Positions 10,609 through 21,689 of a stretch of 64,000 bases of DNA are shown piece after piece. Position 1 is the first letter of the stretch. The number at the start of each line of letters is the position of its first letter. The notes below the pieces were generated by a model that was not told where the DNA came from, did no database searches, and was given only the letters and a program-made list of their open reading frames with translations. The stretch covers positions 5,599,501 through 5,663,500 of the forward strand of contig NZ_CP062253.1 of assembly GCF_014863585.1 (NCBI RefSeq). Reading direction: 5' to 3'. Origin of the DNA: Pseudomonas gozinkensis. Its GTDB lineage: Bacteria > Pseudomonadota > Gammaproteobacteria > Pseudomonadales > Pseudomonadaceae. The translations under genes and the position numbers were made by a program.

Positions 10609-11547
10609 TTAGCGATGGGCGCTAGGTGCGGCTAGTGCACGGGCGGCGGCGACATCCGCGCTGATCGCCGTTTTCAATGCCTCCAGGGAGGCGAAACGCT
10701 GCTCTTCACGCAGCTTCTGGTGGAAAACCACCGTCAAACGCCGGTCATACAGATCGCCGGCAAAATCTAAAAGATGGACTTCAAGGTGGGCCTTGCCATC
10801 ACCCTGGACTGTGGGCCGCACGCCGATGTTGGCGACGCCGGGCCAGGTCTTGCCGTCGATATCGACGTCGACCAGGTAAACCCCGGTAAACGGCACGCGA
10901 CGGCGCTTGAGTTGAATGTTCGCCGTGGGCGTACCCAGTTGGCGGGCCAGTTTCTGACCATGCAGCACGCGACCGGCAATCCGGTACGGGCGGCCAAGCA
11001 AGCGTTCAGCCAACGCAAAATCGGCAGCGGCCAACGCGTTGCGCACCTGAGTGCTGCTGACGCGAATGCCATCCAGCTCGACGGTTTGCGCGGCTTCCAC
11101 GGTAAAACCGTGGACCTGCCCGGCCTGCAACAGGAAATCGAAATCGCCGAGACGGTCGCAACCGAAGCGGAAATCGTCACCGACCTCCAGATGCTGCACG
11201 CCGAGGCCATCGACCAAAATCGTATCGACGAACTCGCTGGCGCTGAGCTTGCTCAAGCGCTGGTTGAAGGCCAGGCACAAGACCCGGTCAACACCTTCGG
11301 CGGCCAGCAGTTGCAGCTTGTCGCGCAACCGGGCCAGACGCGCCGGTGCGGTCTCAGGGGCGAAGAATTCCCGTGGCTGCGGCTCGAAAATCACCACGCA
11401 GCTGGGTACGCCCAACTCGAGCGCACGCTCACGCAGTCGGGCCAGAATGGCCTGGTGACCACGGTGAACACCGTCAAAGTTGCCAATAGTGGCGACGCAG
11501 CCCCGATGCTGGGGGCGCAGATTGTGGAGGCCTCGAACCAGCTGCAT
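10609..11547 (-). CDS. ribF: Bifunctional riboflavin kinase / FAD synthetase RibF
   Basis: Converts riboflavin to FMN and then FAD. The ATG at 11547 (MQLVRGLHNLRP) gives 312 residues, matching the family; an ATG 18 bases upstream is also in frame. The N-terminal nucleotidyltransferase domain carries GNFDGVHRGHQ. The C-terminal kinase domain carries LGTPTANIQL and GVANIGVRPT. It heads the ribF-ileS-lspA-fkpB-ispH operon, separated by 129 bases from murJ on the same strand. Confidence 0.95.
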   Translation of the reverse strand: MQLVRGLHNLRPQHRGCVATIGNFDGVHRGHQAILARLRERALELGVPSCVVIFEPQPREFFAPETAPARLARLRDKLQLLAAEGVDRVLCLAFNQRLSKLSASEFVDTILVDGLGVQHLEVGDDFRFGCDRLGDFDFLLQAGQVHGFTVEAAQTVELDGIRVSSTQVRNALAAADFALAERLLGRPYRIAGRVLHGQKLARQLGTPTANIQLKRRRVPFTGVYLVDVDIDGKTWPGVANIGVRPTVQGDGKAHLEVHLLDFAGDLYDRRLTVVFHQKLREEQRFASLEALKTAISADVAAARALAAPSAHR

Positions 11548-11676
11548 AACGCGCTTCTTGCTCATAAAGTGGCCGATTATAACCACACCCGACGGCCGAC
11601 GACAGGCAACACCGTAACCCAAAGTGATCGAGCCGACAAAACTGCCGGCTCGCGCCCGTCTTTCAAGGGTGAAACC

Positions 11677-13215
11677 TCAGCTCAACGCCTTGCGATTGAA
11701 GTCGCGCAGGCGGAAACCGAGCAGCAGCAACATGCCGAAATAAGCGATCACGCCAGCTACCACCAACGCGCCCAGGCGCAGGAAGCGCTCAAGCATGTGG
11801 CCCTGATCCCACGCAGGCATGAAATGCATGCCGATCAACAGCACCGCCGACATCACCGCCACCGCAACCACAAGCTTGAAACCGAACTTCAGCCAGCCCG
11901 GCTGCGGTTGGTACATCTGCTGCTTGCGCAGTTGATAGAACAGCAGCCCGGCATTCAGGCAGGCACCGGCGCTGATCGCCAGTGCCAGACCGGCGTGCGC
12001 CAGAGGGCCAATCAACACCAGGTTGAACAGTTGAGTGACGACCAGGGTGAAGATTGCGATTTTTACCGGCGTACGGATGTTCTGTTGCGCATAGAAGCCC
12101 GGCGCCAGCACTTTGATCACGATGATCCCGAGCAGACCGACAGAATAGGCAATTAACGCCCGCTGTGTCATGGCCGCGTCAAAACCGCTGAACTGCCCGT
12201 ACTGGAACAGCGAAACCGTCAACGGCTCAGCCAGAATCCCCAGCGCCAGTGCACACGGCAGCACCAGCACGAAGCACAGGCGCAGGCCCCAGTCGAGAAT
12301 CCGCGAATACTCGTGACGGTCCTTGCTGGCGTAGGTCTTCGCCAATGTCGGCAGCAGGATGGTACCCAGCGCCACGCCCAGCACACCGGACGGCAGCTCC
12401 ATCAGACGGTCGGCGTAATACATCCACGACACCGAGCCCGCCACCAGGAACGAGGCGAAAATGGTGTTGATGATCAGGGAAATCTGGCTGACCGAGACGC
12501 CAATGATCGCCGGCAACATCTGCTTCATCACCCGCCAGACGCCGGTATCGCGCAGATTCAGACGTGGCAGCACCAGCATGCCGATCTTTTTCAGGTGCGG
12601 CAGTTGATAGAGCAACTGCGCCAGGCCACCGACCAGCACCGCCCAACCGAGGGCCATGACCGGCGGATCGAAGTACGGTGTCAGGAACAGCGAAAACACG
12701 ATCATGCTGACGTTGAGCAGGGTCGGCACGAATGCCGGCACCGAGAAACGGTTCCAGGTATTGAGGATCGCACCGGCCAGCGAGGACAGGGAGATCAGCA
12801 ATATATAGGGGAAGGTCACTCGCAGCAGGTCGGAGGTCAGCTGGAATTTTTCCGGCGTGTCGGCGAAGCCCGGGGCCGTGGCCCAGATCACCCAGGGCGC
12901 GGCGATCATACCCAGCGCGGTGACCAGCGCCAGTACCAGCGTCAGCAGGCCGGAAACGTAAGCAACAAAGGTGCGGGTCGCCTCCTCGCCCTTCTGGCTT
13001 TTATATTCGGCGAGGATTGGCACAAAAGCCTGGGAAAACGCACCCTCGGCGAAAATCCTGCGTAGCAGATTGGGCAGTTTGAAGGCGATGAAGAAGGCAT
13101 CGGTCGCCATTCCGGCGCCGAAAGTGCGGGCGATGAGCGTGTCGCGAACAAACCCGAGAATCCGGGAAAGCATCGTGATAGAGCTGACGGCGGCCAACGA
13201 TTTGAGCAGATTCAT
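11677..13215 (-). CDS. murJ: Lipid II flippase MurJ (MviN)
   Basis: MOP-superfamily integral membrane protein that moves lipid II across the inner membrane for peptidoglycan synthesis. The start at 13215 ([22 protein letters not shown]) gives 512 residues, nearly the E. coli length; longer in-frame extensions upstream lack family similarity. About 14 membrane spans are visible. The conserved N-terminal block [19 protein letters not shown] and the [19 protein letters not shown] segment are diagnostic. It is divergent from rpsT, with about 250 bases between the starts. Confidence 0.96.
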   Translation of the reverse strand: MNLLKSLAAVSSITMLSRILGFVRDTLIARTFGAGMATDAFFIAFKLPNLLRRIFAEGAFSQAFVPILAEYKSQKGEEATRTFVAYVSGLLTLVLALVTALGMIAAPWVIWATAPGFADTPEKFQLTSDLLRVTFPYILLISLSSLAGAILNTWNRFSVPAFVPTLLNVSMIVFSLFLTPYFDPPVMALGWAVLVGGLAQLLYQLPHLKKIGMLVLPRLNLRDTGVWRVMKQMLPAIIGVSVSQISLIINTIFASFLVAGSVSWMYYADRLMELPSGVLGVALGTILLPTLAKTYASKDRHEYSRILDWGLRLCFVLVLPCALALGILAEPLTVSLFQYGQFSGFDAAMTQRALIAYSVGLLGIIVIKVLAPGFYAQQNIRTPVKIAIFTLVVTQLFNLVLIGPLAHAGLALAISAGACLNAGLLFYQLRKQQMYQPQPGWLKFGFKLVVAVAVMSAVLLIGMHFMPAWDQGHMLERFLRLGALVVAGVIAYFGMLLLLGFRLRDFNRKALS

Positions 13216-13467
13216 TGAAGGAATGTGTGCCTGTCGATAAACAGCAGGCGAATAACGCGCCCACTTGTGCGATACTCCGCGCCGCAACAGCACAGAGCCA
13301 AAGCTCGCGAGTTTACAGGTCAAGCGCCGGAAATAAATATCCCGCCTCTTTATACCTACCACTTAGCGGAACGTCTCAAGCGCCCTTGACAAGACATCTC
13401 TTCATCGGCATGATTCGCGGCCTATTTTGTTTGCTATTTCCTAAAAAGTCTTTCGAGGAGCTCGACG

Positions 13468-13740
13468 GTGGCCAACTCACCTTCCGCCAAAAAACGTGCA
13501 AAACAGGCTGAGAAGCGTCGCAGCCACAACGCCAGCCTGCGTTCCATGGTTCGTACCTACATCAAGAATGTAGTTAAAGCCATCGACGCAAAAGACGCTG
13601 AAAAAGCTCAAGCTGCATACGTTCTGGCTGTGCCAGTTATCGACCGCATGGCCGATAAAGGCATCATCCACAAGAACAAGGCTGCTCGTCATAAGAGCCG
13701 TCTGAATGGCCACGTCAAGGCACTGAAAGAAGCTGCCTAA
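13468..13740 (+). CDS. rpsT: 30S ribosomal protein S20
   Basis: Small-subunit primary binding protein for 16S rRNA, about 90 residues, lysine and arginine rich ([20 protein letters not shown] at the start). The start codon is GTG at 13468, preceded by GAGGAG at 13455-13460. A non-ATG start is also known for E. coli rpsT, where it takes part in autoregulation. A single-gene transcript is suggested by the strong hairpin terminator immediately downstream. Confidence 0.97.
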   Translation: MANSPSAKKRAKQAEKRRSHNASLRSMVRTYIKNVVKAIDAKDAEKAQAAYVLAVPVIDRMADKGIIHKNKAARHKSRLNGHVKALKEAA

Positions 13741-13754
13741 GCGACGTAGTCATT

Positions 13755-13783
13755 AAAAAACCGACCTCAGGGTCGGTTTTTTA
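13755..13783 (+). terminator. Rho-independent terminator of rpsT
   Basis: Perfect stem ccgacc/ggtcgg with loop tcag, followed by six T residues and preceded by six A residues. It starts about 20 bases after the rpsT stop. The A-tract means it could also work on the opposite strand. Confidence 0.9.
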
Positions 13784-13811
13784 TTGCCTTCGATTTGCTG
13801 AAATCAAGGCC

Positions 13812-13847
13812 AAAAAAAGAGGAGCCAACCGGCCCCTCTTTTTTTTA
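13812..13847 (-). terminator. Rho-independent terminator of creA
   Basis: Stem gaggagcc/ggcccctc with loop aacc (one G-T type mismatch), flanked by an A7 tract and a T8 tract. Read on the minus strand it ends in a T-run 8 bases after the creA stop. It may act in both directions and insulate rpsT from creA. Confidence 0.85.
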
Positions 13848-13854
13848 CGCGCGA

Positions 13855-14319
13855 TTAATGAGCCGACGCCCACGGCAGAATCGGGATCGCTGTCACCGCA
13901 TTCTGCGGGCTACCCTCGATCAGACGATCGCTGTAGACCAGATACACCAGCGTATTGCGCTTCTTGTCGAGGAATCGCACCACCTGCATGGTCTTGAACA
14001 CCAGCGAAGTGCGCTCCTTGAACACCTCATCGCCATCCTTCAACTCACCCTTGAAGCTGATCGGTCCGACCTGACGACAAGCAATGGACGCTTCGGCACG
14101 ATCCTCGGCCAGACCCAAGCCACCCTTCACGCCGCCAGTCTTGGCGCGCGACAGATAGCAGGTCACACCCTCGACCTTCGGATCATCGAACGCCTCGACC
14201 ACAATCCGGTCATTCGGCCCGACAAATTTGAACACCGTCGACACCTGACCGATTTCCTCGGCCGAAACCAGCAATGGCAGCGCCATCAACAAGCCCAACA
14301 ATCCTTTCGCCATGCGCAT
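13855..14319 (-). CDS. creA: CreA family protein
   Basis: Small secreted protein of 154 residues with a signal peptide ([18 protein letters not shown]) and two conserved cysteines ([11 protein letters not shown] and IACRQVGPI). This fits the CreA family, whose biochemical role is unknown. The start at 14319 has AAGGA overlapping the proB stop 10 bases upstream, so creA is probably cotranscribed with and translationally linked to proB. Function cannot be inferred beyond a likely periplasmic location. Confidence 0.85.
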   Translation of the reverse strand: MRMAKGLLGLLMALPLLVSAEEIGQVSTVFKFVGPNDRIVVEAFDDPKVEGVTCYLSRAKTGGVKGGLGLAEDRAEASIACRQVGPISFKGELKDGDEVFKERTSLVFKTMQVVRFLDKKRNTLVYLVYSDRLIEGSPQNAVTAIPILPWASAH

Positions 14320-14329
14320 CGCGTTTTCC

Positions 14330-15448
14330 TTACACCAGAATCAGGTTGTCACGGTGAACCAGTTCAGGCTCCGCCATGTAACCCAGCAAACCGACAATCG
14401 CATCCGACGACTGACCGATGATTTTTTGTGCTTCCAGCGCGCTGTAGTTGGCCAGGCCGCGGGCGATCTCACGACCGTCCGGCGCCACGCAAACCACCAT
14501 TTCGCCGCGACGGAAACTGCCCTGAACCAGCTTGACGCCAACCGGCAGCAAACTTTTGTTGCCTTGGGACAACGCGGACACCGCACCGTCATCCAGCACC
14601 AGGGTGCCACGGGTTTGCAGATGCCCGGCGAGCCACTGCTTGCGCGCCGCGAGCATGCCGCGCTCAGGCGACAGCAGCGTACCAATGCGCTCACCCGCCT
14701 TCAGACGATCGAGCACGCGCTCCAGACGCCCGCCAACAATGATGGTGTGCGCCCCGGAACGCGCCGCCAGACGCGCCGCACGCAGCTTGGTCTGCATGCC
14801 GCCACGCCCCAGCGCACCACCGGTGCCGCCCGCCACCGCATCCAGCGTCGGATCATCGGCGCGCGCTTCGTAAATCAGCTGCGCATCAGGGTTATTGCGC
14901 GGATCGGCGTCGAACATGCCGTCCCGATCCGTCAGGATCACCAGCAGATCGGCCTCGACCAGGTTGGCCACCAGCGCCGCGAGCGTGTCGTTGTCGCCGA
15001 AGCGGATTTCGTCGGTAACCACGGTATCGTTCTCGTTGATCACCGGGATGACTTTCAGCTCTACCAGCGCGCGCAAGGTGCTGCGGGCGTTCAGGTAACG
15101 CTTGCGGTCGGACAGGTCGTCGTGGGTCAGGAGGATCTGCGCAGTGTGCCGGCCATGCTCGGCAAAGCTCGATTCCCAGGCCTGCACCAGACCCATCTGA
15201 CCGATTGCCGCAGCGGCCTGGAGCTCGTGCATCGCACTGGGTCGCGCAGTCCAGCCCAAACGGCTCATGCCCGCCGCCACTGCCCCGGAGGACACCAGCA
15301 CCAGCTCGACGCCGGCCTCATGCAAAGCCACCATCTGCTCGACCCAGACACCCATTGCCGCGCGATCCAGCCCTTTGCCATCCGCTGTCAGCAAAGCGCT
15401 GCCGATCTTCACGACCCAACGCTGCGCACCTGTCACCTTGCTCCGCAT
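14330..15448 (-). CDS. proB: Glutamate 5-kinase ProB
   Basis: First enzyme of proline synthesis, phosphorylating glutamate with ATP. The start at 15448 ([21 protein letters not shown]) gives 372 residues; an adjacent ATG lies one codon upstream. The amino-acid kinase domain occupies residues about 1-260, with [24 protein letters not shown] and [17 protein letters not shown]-terminal PUA domain runs from about 275 to 360, as in the long bacterial form subject to feedback control. It is downstream of cgtA and upstream of creA on the same strand. Confidence 0.96.
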   Translation of the reverse strand: MRSKVTGAQRWVVKIGSALLTADGKGLDRAAMGVWVEQMVALHEAGVELVLVSSGAVAAGMSRLGWTARPSAMHELQAAAAIGQMGLVQAWESSFAEHGRHTAQILLTHDDLSDRKRYLNARSTLRALVELKVIPVINENDTVVTDEIRFGDNDTLAALVANLVEADLLVILTDRDGMFDADPRNNPDAQLIYEARADDPTLDAVAGGTGGALGRGGMQTKLRAARLAARSGAHTIIVGGRLERVLDRLKAGERIGTLLSPERGMLAARKQWLAGHLQTRGTLVLDDGAVSALSQGNKSLLPVGVKLVQGSFRRGEMVVCVAPDGREIARGLANYSALEAQKIIGQSSDAIVGLLGYMAEPELVHRDNLILV

Positions 15449-15542
15449 CATCTTCAACCTTAGCTTGAGGGCAGCGCGACCTGGCACTGCCCGTGACGTT
15501 ATTCGTGGTTCTTCGTGACCAACAATCGATTTCCAGATACTA

Positions 15543-15570
15543 AAACGCCGCTCGATTGAGCGGCGCTTAA
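15543..15570 (-). terminator. Probable terminator after cgtA
   Basis: Perfect hairpin cgccgctc/gagcggcg with a 4-base loop, 15 to 40 bases after the cgtA stop. On the minus strand it is followed by TTTTA only, so termination may be partial, with read-through into proB. Confidence 0.6.
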
Positions 15571-15585
15571 GTTTACTGCAACGAA

Positions 15586-16848
<1,263 letters not shown>

Positions 16849-16959
16849 TCAAGACATAAGACTCTTGCAAAAATGAGCGCAGCGACCCCAATCCACGACC
16901 TGCATCGCACGCCGGCAGCCCATACAAACAGCTTTGCAAGAGACTCACCCCACAAACGA

Positions 16960-16990
16960 AAAAGCCCCGTCGCAAGACAGGGCTTCTCCA
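16960..16990 (-). terminator. Rho-independent terminator of rplU-rpmA
   Basis: Stem aagccccgtc/gacagggctt (one mismatch) with loop gcaa. On the minus strand it is followed by TTTTTCG. It lies just after the rpmA stop and separates the ribosomal operon from cgtA. Confidence 0.85.
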
Positions 16991-17002
16991 GCACTCTCGC
17001 AG

Positions 17003-17260
17003 TTAGGCTGCGATTACGCTCACGTAACGACGACCGAAGGCGCCTTTTACTTCAAACTTGATCACGCCTTCGATTTTCGCGAAGAGAGTGTGATCTTTAC
17101 CCATGCCAACGCCGTAGCCAGCGTGGAATTGGGTGCCGCGCTGACGCACGATGATGTTGCCGGCCTTGATGACCTGGCCGCCATACATCTTCACGCCAAG
17201 GCGTTTGGCTTCTGAGTCGCGACCGTTACGGGTACTACCACCAGCTTTTTTGTGTGCCAT
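17003..17260 (-). CDS. rpmA: 50S ribosomal protein L27
   Basis: Ribosomal protein of 85 residues whose N-terminus reaches the peptidyl transferase centre. The start [20 protein letters not shown] is the canonical proteobacterial form with no cleaved leader. It follows rplU by 34 bases in the conserved rplU-rpmA pair. Confidence 0.98.
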   Translation of the reverse strand: MAHKKAGGSTRNGRDSEAKRLGVKMYGGQVIKAGNIIVRQRGTQFHAGYGVGMGKDHTLFAKIEGVIKFEVKGAFGRRYVSVIAA

Positions 17261-17294
17261 GAGTCAATTCTCCTAGTGAGGAATTAGGCTGAAA

Positions 17295-17609
17295 TTAAGC
17301 CTGAATACCGGTGATTTTGATCTCGGTGTACCACTGGCGGTGGCCCATACGCTTCATGTGGTGCTTACGACGACGGAACTTGATGATGCGAACTTTATCG
17401 TGACGACCTTGGGAGATCACTTCAGCCACAACGGTAGCGCCAGCAACAACTGGAGCGCCGATATTCACGTCGTCGCCATTGGCAACCAACAGAACGCGAT
17501 CAAAAGTTACGGATTCGCCAGTAGCGACTTCCAGTTTTTCGATCTTCAGGTATTCACCTGGTGCAACTTTGTACTGCTTGCCACCAGTAACGATTACTGC
17601 ATAAGACAT
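17295..17609 (-). CDS. rplU: 50S ribosomal protein L21
   Basis: Ribosomal protein of 104 residues. The start at 17609 ([20 protein letters not shown]) matches the family; the open frame extends upstream without similarity. The C-terminal [19 protein letters not shown] is the L21 signature. The upstream gap of about 240 bases to the divergent ispB carries the promoters of both. Confidence 0.98.
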   Translation of the reverse strand: MSYAVIVTGGKQYKVAPGEYLKIEKLEVATGESVTFDRVLLVANGDDVNIGAPVVAGATVVAEVISQGRHDKVRIIKFRRRKHHMKRMGHRQWYTEIKITGIQA

Positions 17610-17848
17610 GGTATTTCTCCGATAATCCTGCTCACCCAGCTCTTTATAAGAAGAGGTATTGGCTGGCATGGCTGCAATGGGCTGGAGGCCCGATTGCAAT
17701 TGCGTAAGGCAGGTGCTGCCCAGGAAGTTCAGGGTGCGCGATTGTACGCAAGCCTTCGAAGTCATGCAAGGGGCCGTCCATCGCGCCTTGACAGTCCCGG
17801 ACGTGGGTCCTAGCATGCCGCGCAACCCTTCTGGAGCACCTGTCGCTG

Positions 17849-18817
17849 ATGCAACCCCAAGCTTTCTACCGCGCGGTGGCGGACGATTTTAGCGCCGTTG
17901 ACGGCATCATCAAGAAGCAGCTGACCTCCCGAGTGCCGCTGGTATCGAAAATCGGCGATTACATCACGTCGGCCGGCGGCAAACGCCTGCGTCCTTTATT
18001 GGTGCTGCTGTGTGGCAAGGCCCTGGGTCGCGAAGGCGACGACATGCGCCTGCTGGCCGCCACCATCGAATTCCTGCACACCGCCACCCTGCTGCATGAC
18101 GACGTGGTCGACATGTCCGGCATGCGCCGTGGCCGTTCGACCGCCAACGCCATGTGGGGCAACGCCCCGAGCGTACTGGTCGGCGACTTCCTGTACTCGC
18201 GCTCGTTCGAGATGATGGTCGAACTGGGCTCGATGCCGGTGATGAAGATCCTGTCCCAGGCCACGCGCATCATCGCCGAAGGCGAAGTGCTGCAGCTGTC
18301 CAAGGTTCGCGACGCCAGCACCACCGAAGAAACCTACATGGAAGTCATCCGCGGCAAGACCGCGATGCTGTTCGAGGCTTCGACCCACAGCGCCGCGGCG
18401 CTGGCCGGTGCCTCCGCCGAACAGAGCGAAGCCCTGCGCACCTTCGGTGATCACCTGGGCGTGGCGTTCCAGTTGGTTGACGATCTGCTCGACTACAAGG
18501 GCGACGCCGAAACCCTGGGCAAGAACGTCGGTGACGATCTGGCCGAAGGCAAGCCGACCCTGCCGCTGATCTACACCATGCGCGAAGGCACTCCGGAGCA
18601 AGCGGCACTGGTACGCCAGGCGATCCAGAAAGGCGGGATCGAAGACCTGGAAAGCATCCGCATCGCTGTGGAAGCCTCCGGTTCGCTGGAATACACCGCG
18701 CAACTGGCCCGTGATTACGTGGCCCGTGCGATCAAGTGCCTCGACGCGCTGCCGGCCAGCGAATACCGCGATGCACTGGTTGAACTGAGCGAGTTCGCGG
18801 TCGCCCGCACGCACTGA
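17849..18817 (+). CDS. ispB: Octaprenyl/polyprenyl diphosphate synthase IspB
   Basis: Trans-prenyltransferase of 322 residues that makes the ubiquinone side chain from FPP and IPP. Both aspartate-rich motifs are present: DDVVD (in [15 protein letters not shown]) and DDLLD ([11 protein letters not shown]). [12 protein letters not shown] and the FQLVDD context also fit. Ubiquinone in pseudomonads usually carries nine units, so solanesyl specificity is possible. It is divergent from rplU, as in many gammaproteobacteria. Confidence 0.95.
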   Translation: MQPQAFYRAVADDFSAVDGIIKKQLTSRVPLVSKIGDYITSAGGKRLRPLLVLLCGKALGREGDDMRLLAATIEFLHTATLLHDDVVDMSGMRRGRSTANAMWGNAPSVLVGDFLYSRSFEMMVELGSMPVMKILSQATRIIAEGEVLQLSKVRDASTTEETYMEVIRGKTAMLFEASTHSAAALAGASAEQSEALRTFGDHLGVAFQLVDDLLDYKGDAETLGKNVGDDLAEGKPTLPLIYTMREGTPEQAALVRQAIQKGGIEDLESIRIAVEASGSLEYTAQLARDYVARAIKCLDALPASEYRDALVELSEFAVARTH

Positions 18818-18826
18818 TTCTGCCCA

Positions 18827-18918
18827 CTGTGGGAGCGAGCTTGCTCGCGAAAGCGATCTGCCAGTCAGCATAAATGTTGACTGATCTGACGCCTTCGCGA
18901 GCAAGCTCGCTCCCACAG
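18827..18918. repeat. REP doublet (inverted pair)
   Basis: Two copies of the GTGGGAGCGAGCTTGCTCGCGA palindrome in inverted orientation (18827-18850 and 18895-18918), separated by 44 bases. It lies after ispB. Such pairs are typical Pseudomonas REPINs mobilised by a separate RAYT transposase. Confidence 0.9.
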
Positions 18919-18997
18919 TTGTTTCTGCACTATGCCCTCCTTCGCGTAAAACCCTATACAATGTGCGACTTTTAGCGATCCTCTCCAAGGAGCCTTA

Positions 18998-19339
18998 GTG
19001 AGCACGTTGCCACCCTGCCCGAAATGCAATTCCGAATACACCTACGAAGACGGCACCCAACTGGTGTGCCCGGAGTGCGCCCACGAGTGGACTGCCGGCG
19101 GTGAAGCCGAAGTGGCGTCCGATGACGCAGTGAAGAAAGATTCGGTCGGTAACGTCCTGCAGGACGGCGACACCATCACCGTGATCAAGGACCTGAAGGT
19201 CAAGGGAACCTCGCTGGTGGTCAAGGTCGGCACCAAGGTCAAGAACATCCGCCTCTGCGATGGCGATCACGACATCGACTGCAAGATCGACGGCATCGGC
19301 CCGATGAAACTCAAATCCGAGTTCGTCAGAAAAGTCTGA
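18998..19339 (+). CDS. yjdM: YjdM/PhnA-type zinc ribbon protein
   Basis: Small protein of 113 residues with an N-terminal zinc ribbon of two CxxC pairs ([13 protein letters not shown] and CPECAHEW) and a C-terminal PhnA-type beta domain ([20 protein letters not shown]). The start is GTG at 18998 with AAGGAG 5 bases upstream. E. coli YjdM was named for alkylphosphonate utilisation by location only, and its biochemical role is not established. No phosphonate genes are nearby. Confidence 0.9.
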   Translation: MSTLPPCPKCNSEYTYEDGTQLVCPECAHEWTAGGEAEVASDDAVKKDSVGNVLQDGDTITVIKDLKVKGTSLVVKVGTKVKNIRLCDGDHDIDCKIDGIGPMKLKSEFVRKV

Positions 19340-19498
19340 GTCTGCTGTCTTCCATCCCGCGCCCGCCGTGGGATGGAGCTTCGCCCTCCCCTGCAATCCC
19401 CAGCAATTCCATGCGATAGCCAAACGCCAGCCGTGTTGACCTTACGCAATCTTTACCCGCAAAAAATCACAAACCGCCAATAGGCGCTTGCTATTTGA

Positions 19499-19520
19499 CG
19501 AATAAGAATTATTCTCATTG
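19499..19520 (+). promoter_or_regulatory. Candidate Fur box
   Basis: The sequence GAATAAGAATTATTCTCATT is close to the Fur consensus GATAATGATAATCATTATC. It lies about 28 bases before the start of the next small gene, where Fur binding would block its promoter. Confidence 0.65.
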
Positions 19521-19546
19521 AAACCCTTTCAATGGAGATGAGAACC

Positions 19547-19804
19547 ATGACTTATTTGATCGACGCCTGGCTGGATCGCCCGCACCCGTACCTCAGGATC
19601 CTGCATCGGGAAACCGGTGAAGTCTGCGCGGTACTGGAAGAAGAAGCCCTGCACGAGTTGCAGGATCAAGGAGATCTGGACGTCAGCGGCCTGAGTTCCA
19701 GCGAGCCCTTGGTGCTCAAGGAGCTGGTGCGCAATCTGTTCCTGTTCTGCTATGCCCGGGCCTTGCGCCCGACCAGTGAACTGCACAACAAGATCGAAGT
19801 ATGA
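19547..19804 (+). CDS. Small conserved protein, probably iron (Fur) regulated
   Basis: Protein of 85 residues starting MTYLIDAWLDRPHPYLRI. The start at 19547 is chosen because GGAG lies 9 bases upstream; an ATG at 19532 would sit before that site. The protein is acidic in the middle (LEEEALHELQDQGDLD), with a C-terminal helix ending FCYARALRPTSELHNKIEV. No enzyme motif or membrane segment is visible. It resembles PA4570 of P. aeruginosa as I recall it, a gene reported to be induced by iron starvation. The Fur box directly upstream supports that. Function is unknown. Confidence 0.78.
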   Translation: MTYLIDAWLDRPHPYLRILHRETGEVCAVLEEEALHELQDQGDLDVSGLSSSEPLVLKELVRNLFLFCYARALRPTSELHNKIEV

Positions 19805-19853
19805 GAACGGCGGAGAAACCCTGCACAAGCCACGCTTGTGCAGGGTAACGGGA

Positions 19854-20471
19854 TTACAGAACGTCGAGCAGTTCGACGTCGAACACCAGAACGCTGTGCG
19901 GCGGGATGCTGCCAACGCCTTGAGCGCCGTAAGCCAGTTCGCTCGGCACGTACAGACGCCATTTGCTGCCGGCATTCATCAGTTGCAGGGCTTCAGTCCA
20001 GCCAGCGATAACGCCACCCACCGGGAATTCGGCCGGCTGGCCACGCTCGTAGGAGCTGTCGAACACGGTGCCGTCGATCAGCGTGCCGTGGTAGTGAGTA
20101 CGCACGGTGTCTTCACGGGATGGCTTGGCGCCTTCACCTTGAGTCAGCACTTCGAATTGCAGGCCGGAAGCCAGCGTAGTGATGCCTTCTTTCTTGGCGT
20201 TTTCAGCCAGGAATGCCAGGCCTTCGCCAGCGGCGGCTTCAGCCTTGGCAGCGGCTTCGGCTTGCATGATCTCGCGGATCACCTTGAAGCTGGCGGACAT
20301 GGCTTCCTGGCTTACACGGCTTTCCTTACCGGCGAATGCGTCGGTCAGGCCGGCCAGGATGGCGTCCAGGCTGACACCCGGTGGCGGGTTGTCGCGCAGC
20401 TGGTCACCCAGCTGACGGCCAATGCCGTAGCTGACGCGGGTTTCGTCGGTGGACAGATTTACTTCGGACAT
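19854..20471 (-). CDS. fklB: FKBP-type peptidyl-prolyl isomerase FklB
   Basis: Isomerase of 205 residues (start at 20471, MSEVNLSTDETRVSYGIGRQ). The N-terminal helical dimerisation domain (residues about 1-90) precedes an FKBP domain with VRTHYHGTLIDGTVFDSSYERG, EFPVGGVIAGWTEALQLM and YGAQGVGSIPPHSVLVFDVEL. This is the Mip/FkpA/FklB arrangement. No signal peptide is seen with this start, which favours cytoplasmic FklB over FkpA. Confidence 0.92.
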   Translation of the reverse strand: MSEVNLSTDETRVSYGIGRQLGDQLRDNPPPGVSLDAILAGLTDAFAGKESRVSQEAMSASFKVIREIMQAEAAAKAEAAAGEGLAFLAENAKKEGITTLASGLQFEVLTQGEGAKPSREDTVRTHYHGTLIDGTVFDSSYERGQPAEFPVGGVIAGWTEALQLMNAGSKWRLYVPSELAYGAQGVGSIPPHSVLVFDVELLDVL

Positions 20472-20597
20472 GACACTGCTCCGCTGTGCGGACGGCCTCA
20501 GGACTTGCCGTGCGTGCACAGCGCGTCCCGGCGCGCCCGGAACCAAAAGGGCGAGCAGACTAGCACAGATGTTCCGGCATTGATCAGGCCCCGGGGC

Positions 20598-20903
20598 CTA
20601 CAGTGCGGATCGCCAGGCCAGTGGCACCTTCAGGCTTTCTTCACCACTGGCGCCAAGACCGCACATTTCATCGTGCACCGAGGTGTGCACCAGGTTGAAC
20701 GGCAGCACTGGAAAGTTATGCAGCACATCCCGGGCATGCTCGACCGAACGCAGCGTCAGCATTTTCCCCTGCGGATCACTCAGCGGGTACGCCGCACCAT
20801 GCATCCGGGCTTCAAGCAGATAGATCCCGCCTTCCATGGAGATCAGGTTCAGTTCGTCGACCTTTCTGGCGACGGCAAACGCATTCAACTCTTGCAGGTT
20901 CAT
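20598..20903 (-). CDS. Conserved hypothetical protein (DUF6482-like)
   Basis: Protein of 101 residues with a clear ribosome site (GAGGTG). The sequence MNLQELNAFAVARKVDELNL is followed by SMEGGIYLLEARMHGAAYPL and a middle region with alternating charged and hydrophobic residues. It resembles the DUF6482 proteins of pseudomonads; that assignment is from memory and needs a search. No signal peptide or catalytic motif is visible. It is a single gene downstream of the yqhA homologue on the same strand. Confidence 0.8.
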   Translation of the reverse strand: MNLQELNAFAVARKVDELNLISMEGGIYLLEARMHGAAYPLSDPQGKMLTLRSVEHARDVLHNFPVLPFNLVHTSVHDEMCGLGASGEESLKVPLAWRSAL

Positions 20904-20982
20904 GAACGCACCTCACGCGGTGGCGAGCCTTGAGACCTACAGGGATATGCCTCGGTCGATCAAAGTACAAGCCACAAACGAC

Positions 20983-21020
20983 ACCGCCCGTCTGTTTCGC
21001 AACAGACGGGCGGTTTTGTT
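20983..21020 (+). terminator. Strong 14-bp hairpin between two minus-strand genes
   Basis: Perfect 14-base stem accgcccgtctgtt/aacagacgggcggt with loop tcgc. The T-rich run (TTTTGTT) follows on the plus strand. On the minus strand the sequence after the stem is GTCGTTTGTGG. It probably ends the minus-strand yqhA message, but the better U-tract points the other way. Confidence 0.7.
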
Positions 21021-21038
21021 ACAACACTCGTCAGCTCA

Positions 21039-21527
21039 TCAGTGCTTGGTGAGCTTGTCCAGATAACCCATGGCAAACGCCGAAATCACGAAAGTCATGT
21101 GGATGATCACGTACCACATCAGGTGCTCGGGATCGACGTTCTTGGCGTCCATGAAGATCCGCAGCAGGTGGATCGAGGAGATCGCCACGATCGACGCCGC
21201 CACCTTCATCTTCAGCGACGAGGAGTCCATGGTGCCCAGCCAGCTGAGCTTCTCTTTGCCTTCATCGATGTTCAGCTCGGACACGAAGTTTTCGTAGCCG
21301 GAAATCATCACCATCACCAGCAAGCCGCCGACCAGCGCCATGTCGATCAGCGACAGCAGCACCAGAATCAGCTCGGACTCGGCCATGGAGAAAACGTTGG
21401 GAATGACATGAAACACTTCCTGGAAGAATTTCAATGCCAGCGCCAGCAGCCCGAGGGACAGCCCGATGTAGATCGGCGCCAGCAGCCAGCGCGTGGCGTA
21501 CATTGCATTTTCGATAAAGCGTTCCAT
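21039..21527 (-). CDS. yqhA: YqhA/UPF0114 family inner-membrane protein
   Basis: Protein of 162 residues with about four membrane helices ([56 protein letters not shown], and the C-terminal [20 protein letters not shown]). The conserved [19 protein letters not shown] start and SGYENFVS loop identify the UPF0114 family. Its function is unknown. It is divergent from the following lipoprotein gene. Confidence 0.92.
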   Translation of the reverse strand: MERFIENAMYATRWLLAPIYIGLSLGLLALALKFFQEVFHVIPNVFSMAESELILVLLSLIDMALVGGLLVMVMISGYENFVSELNIDEGKEKLSWLGTMDSSSLKMKVAASIVAISSIHLLRIFMDAKNVDPEHLMWYVIIHMTFVISAFAMGYLDKLTKH

Positions 21528-21689
21528 TGACTCTCACACAAGAAGGGTTGAAATCGGCGGCGAGTATACCAGTCGCCCATGACAGCCAGAAACCGCCCGA
21601 AAATCCGCCACCTGCGTGTGTGTGTCAAAGTTTTTCTGCTAGTGTCCAAACCATTGACAGCCCAGCGACAGTGGACAGGACGACTGGAA

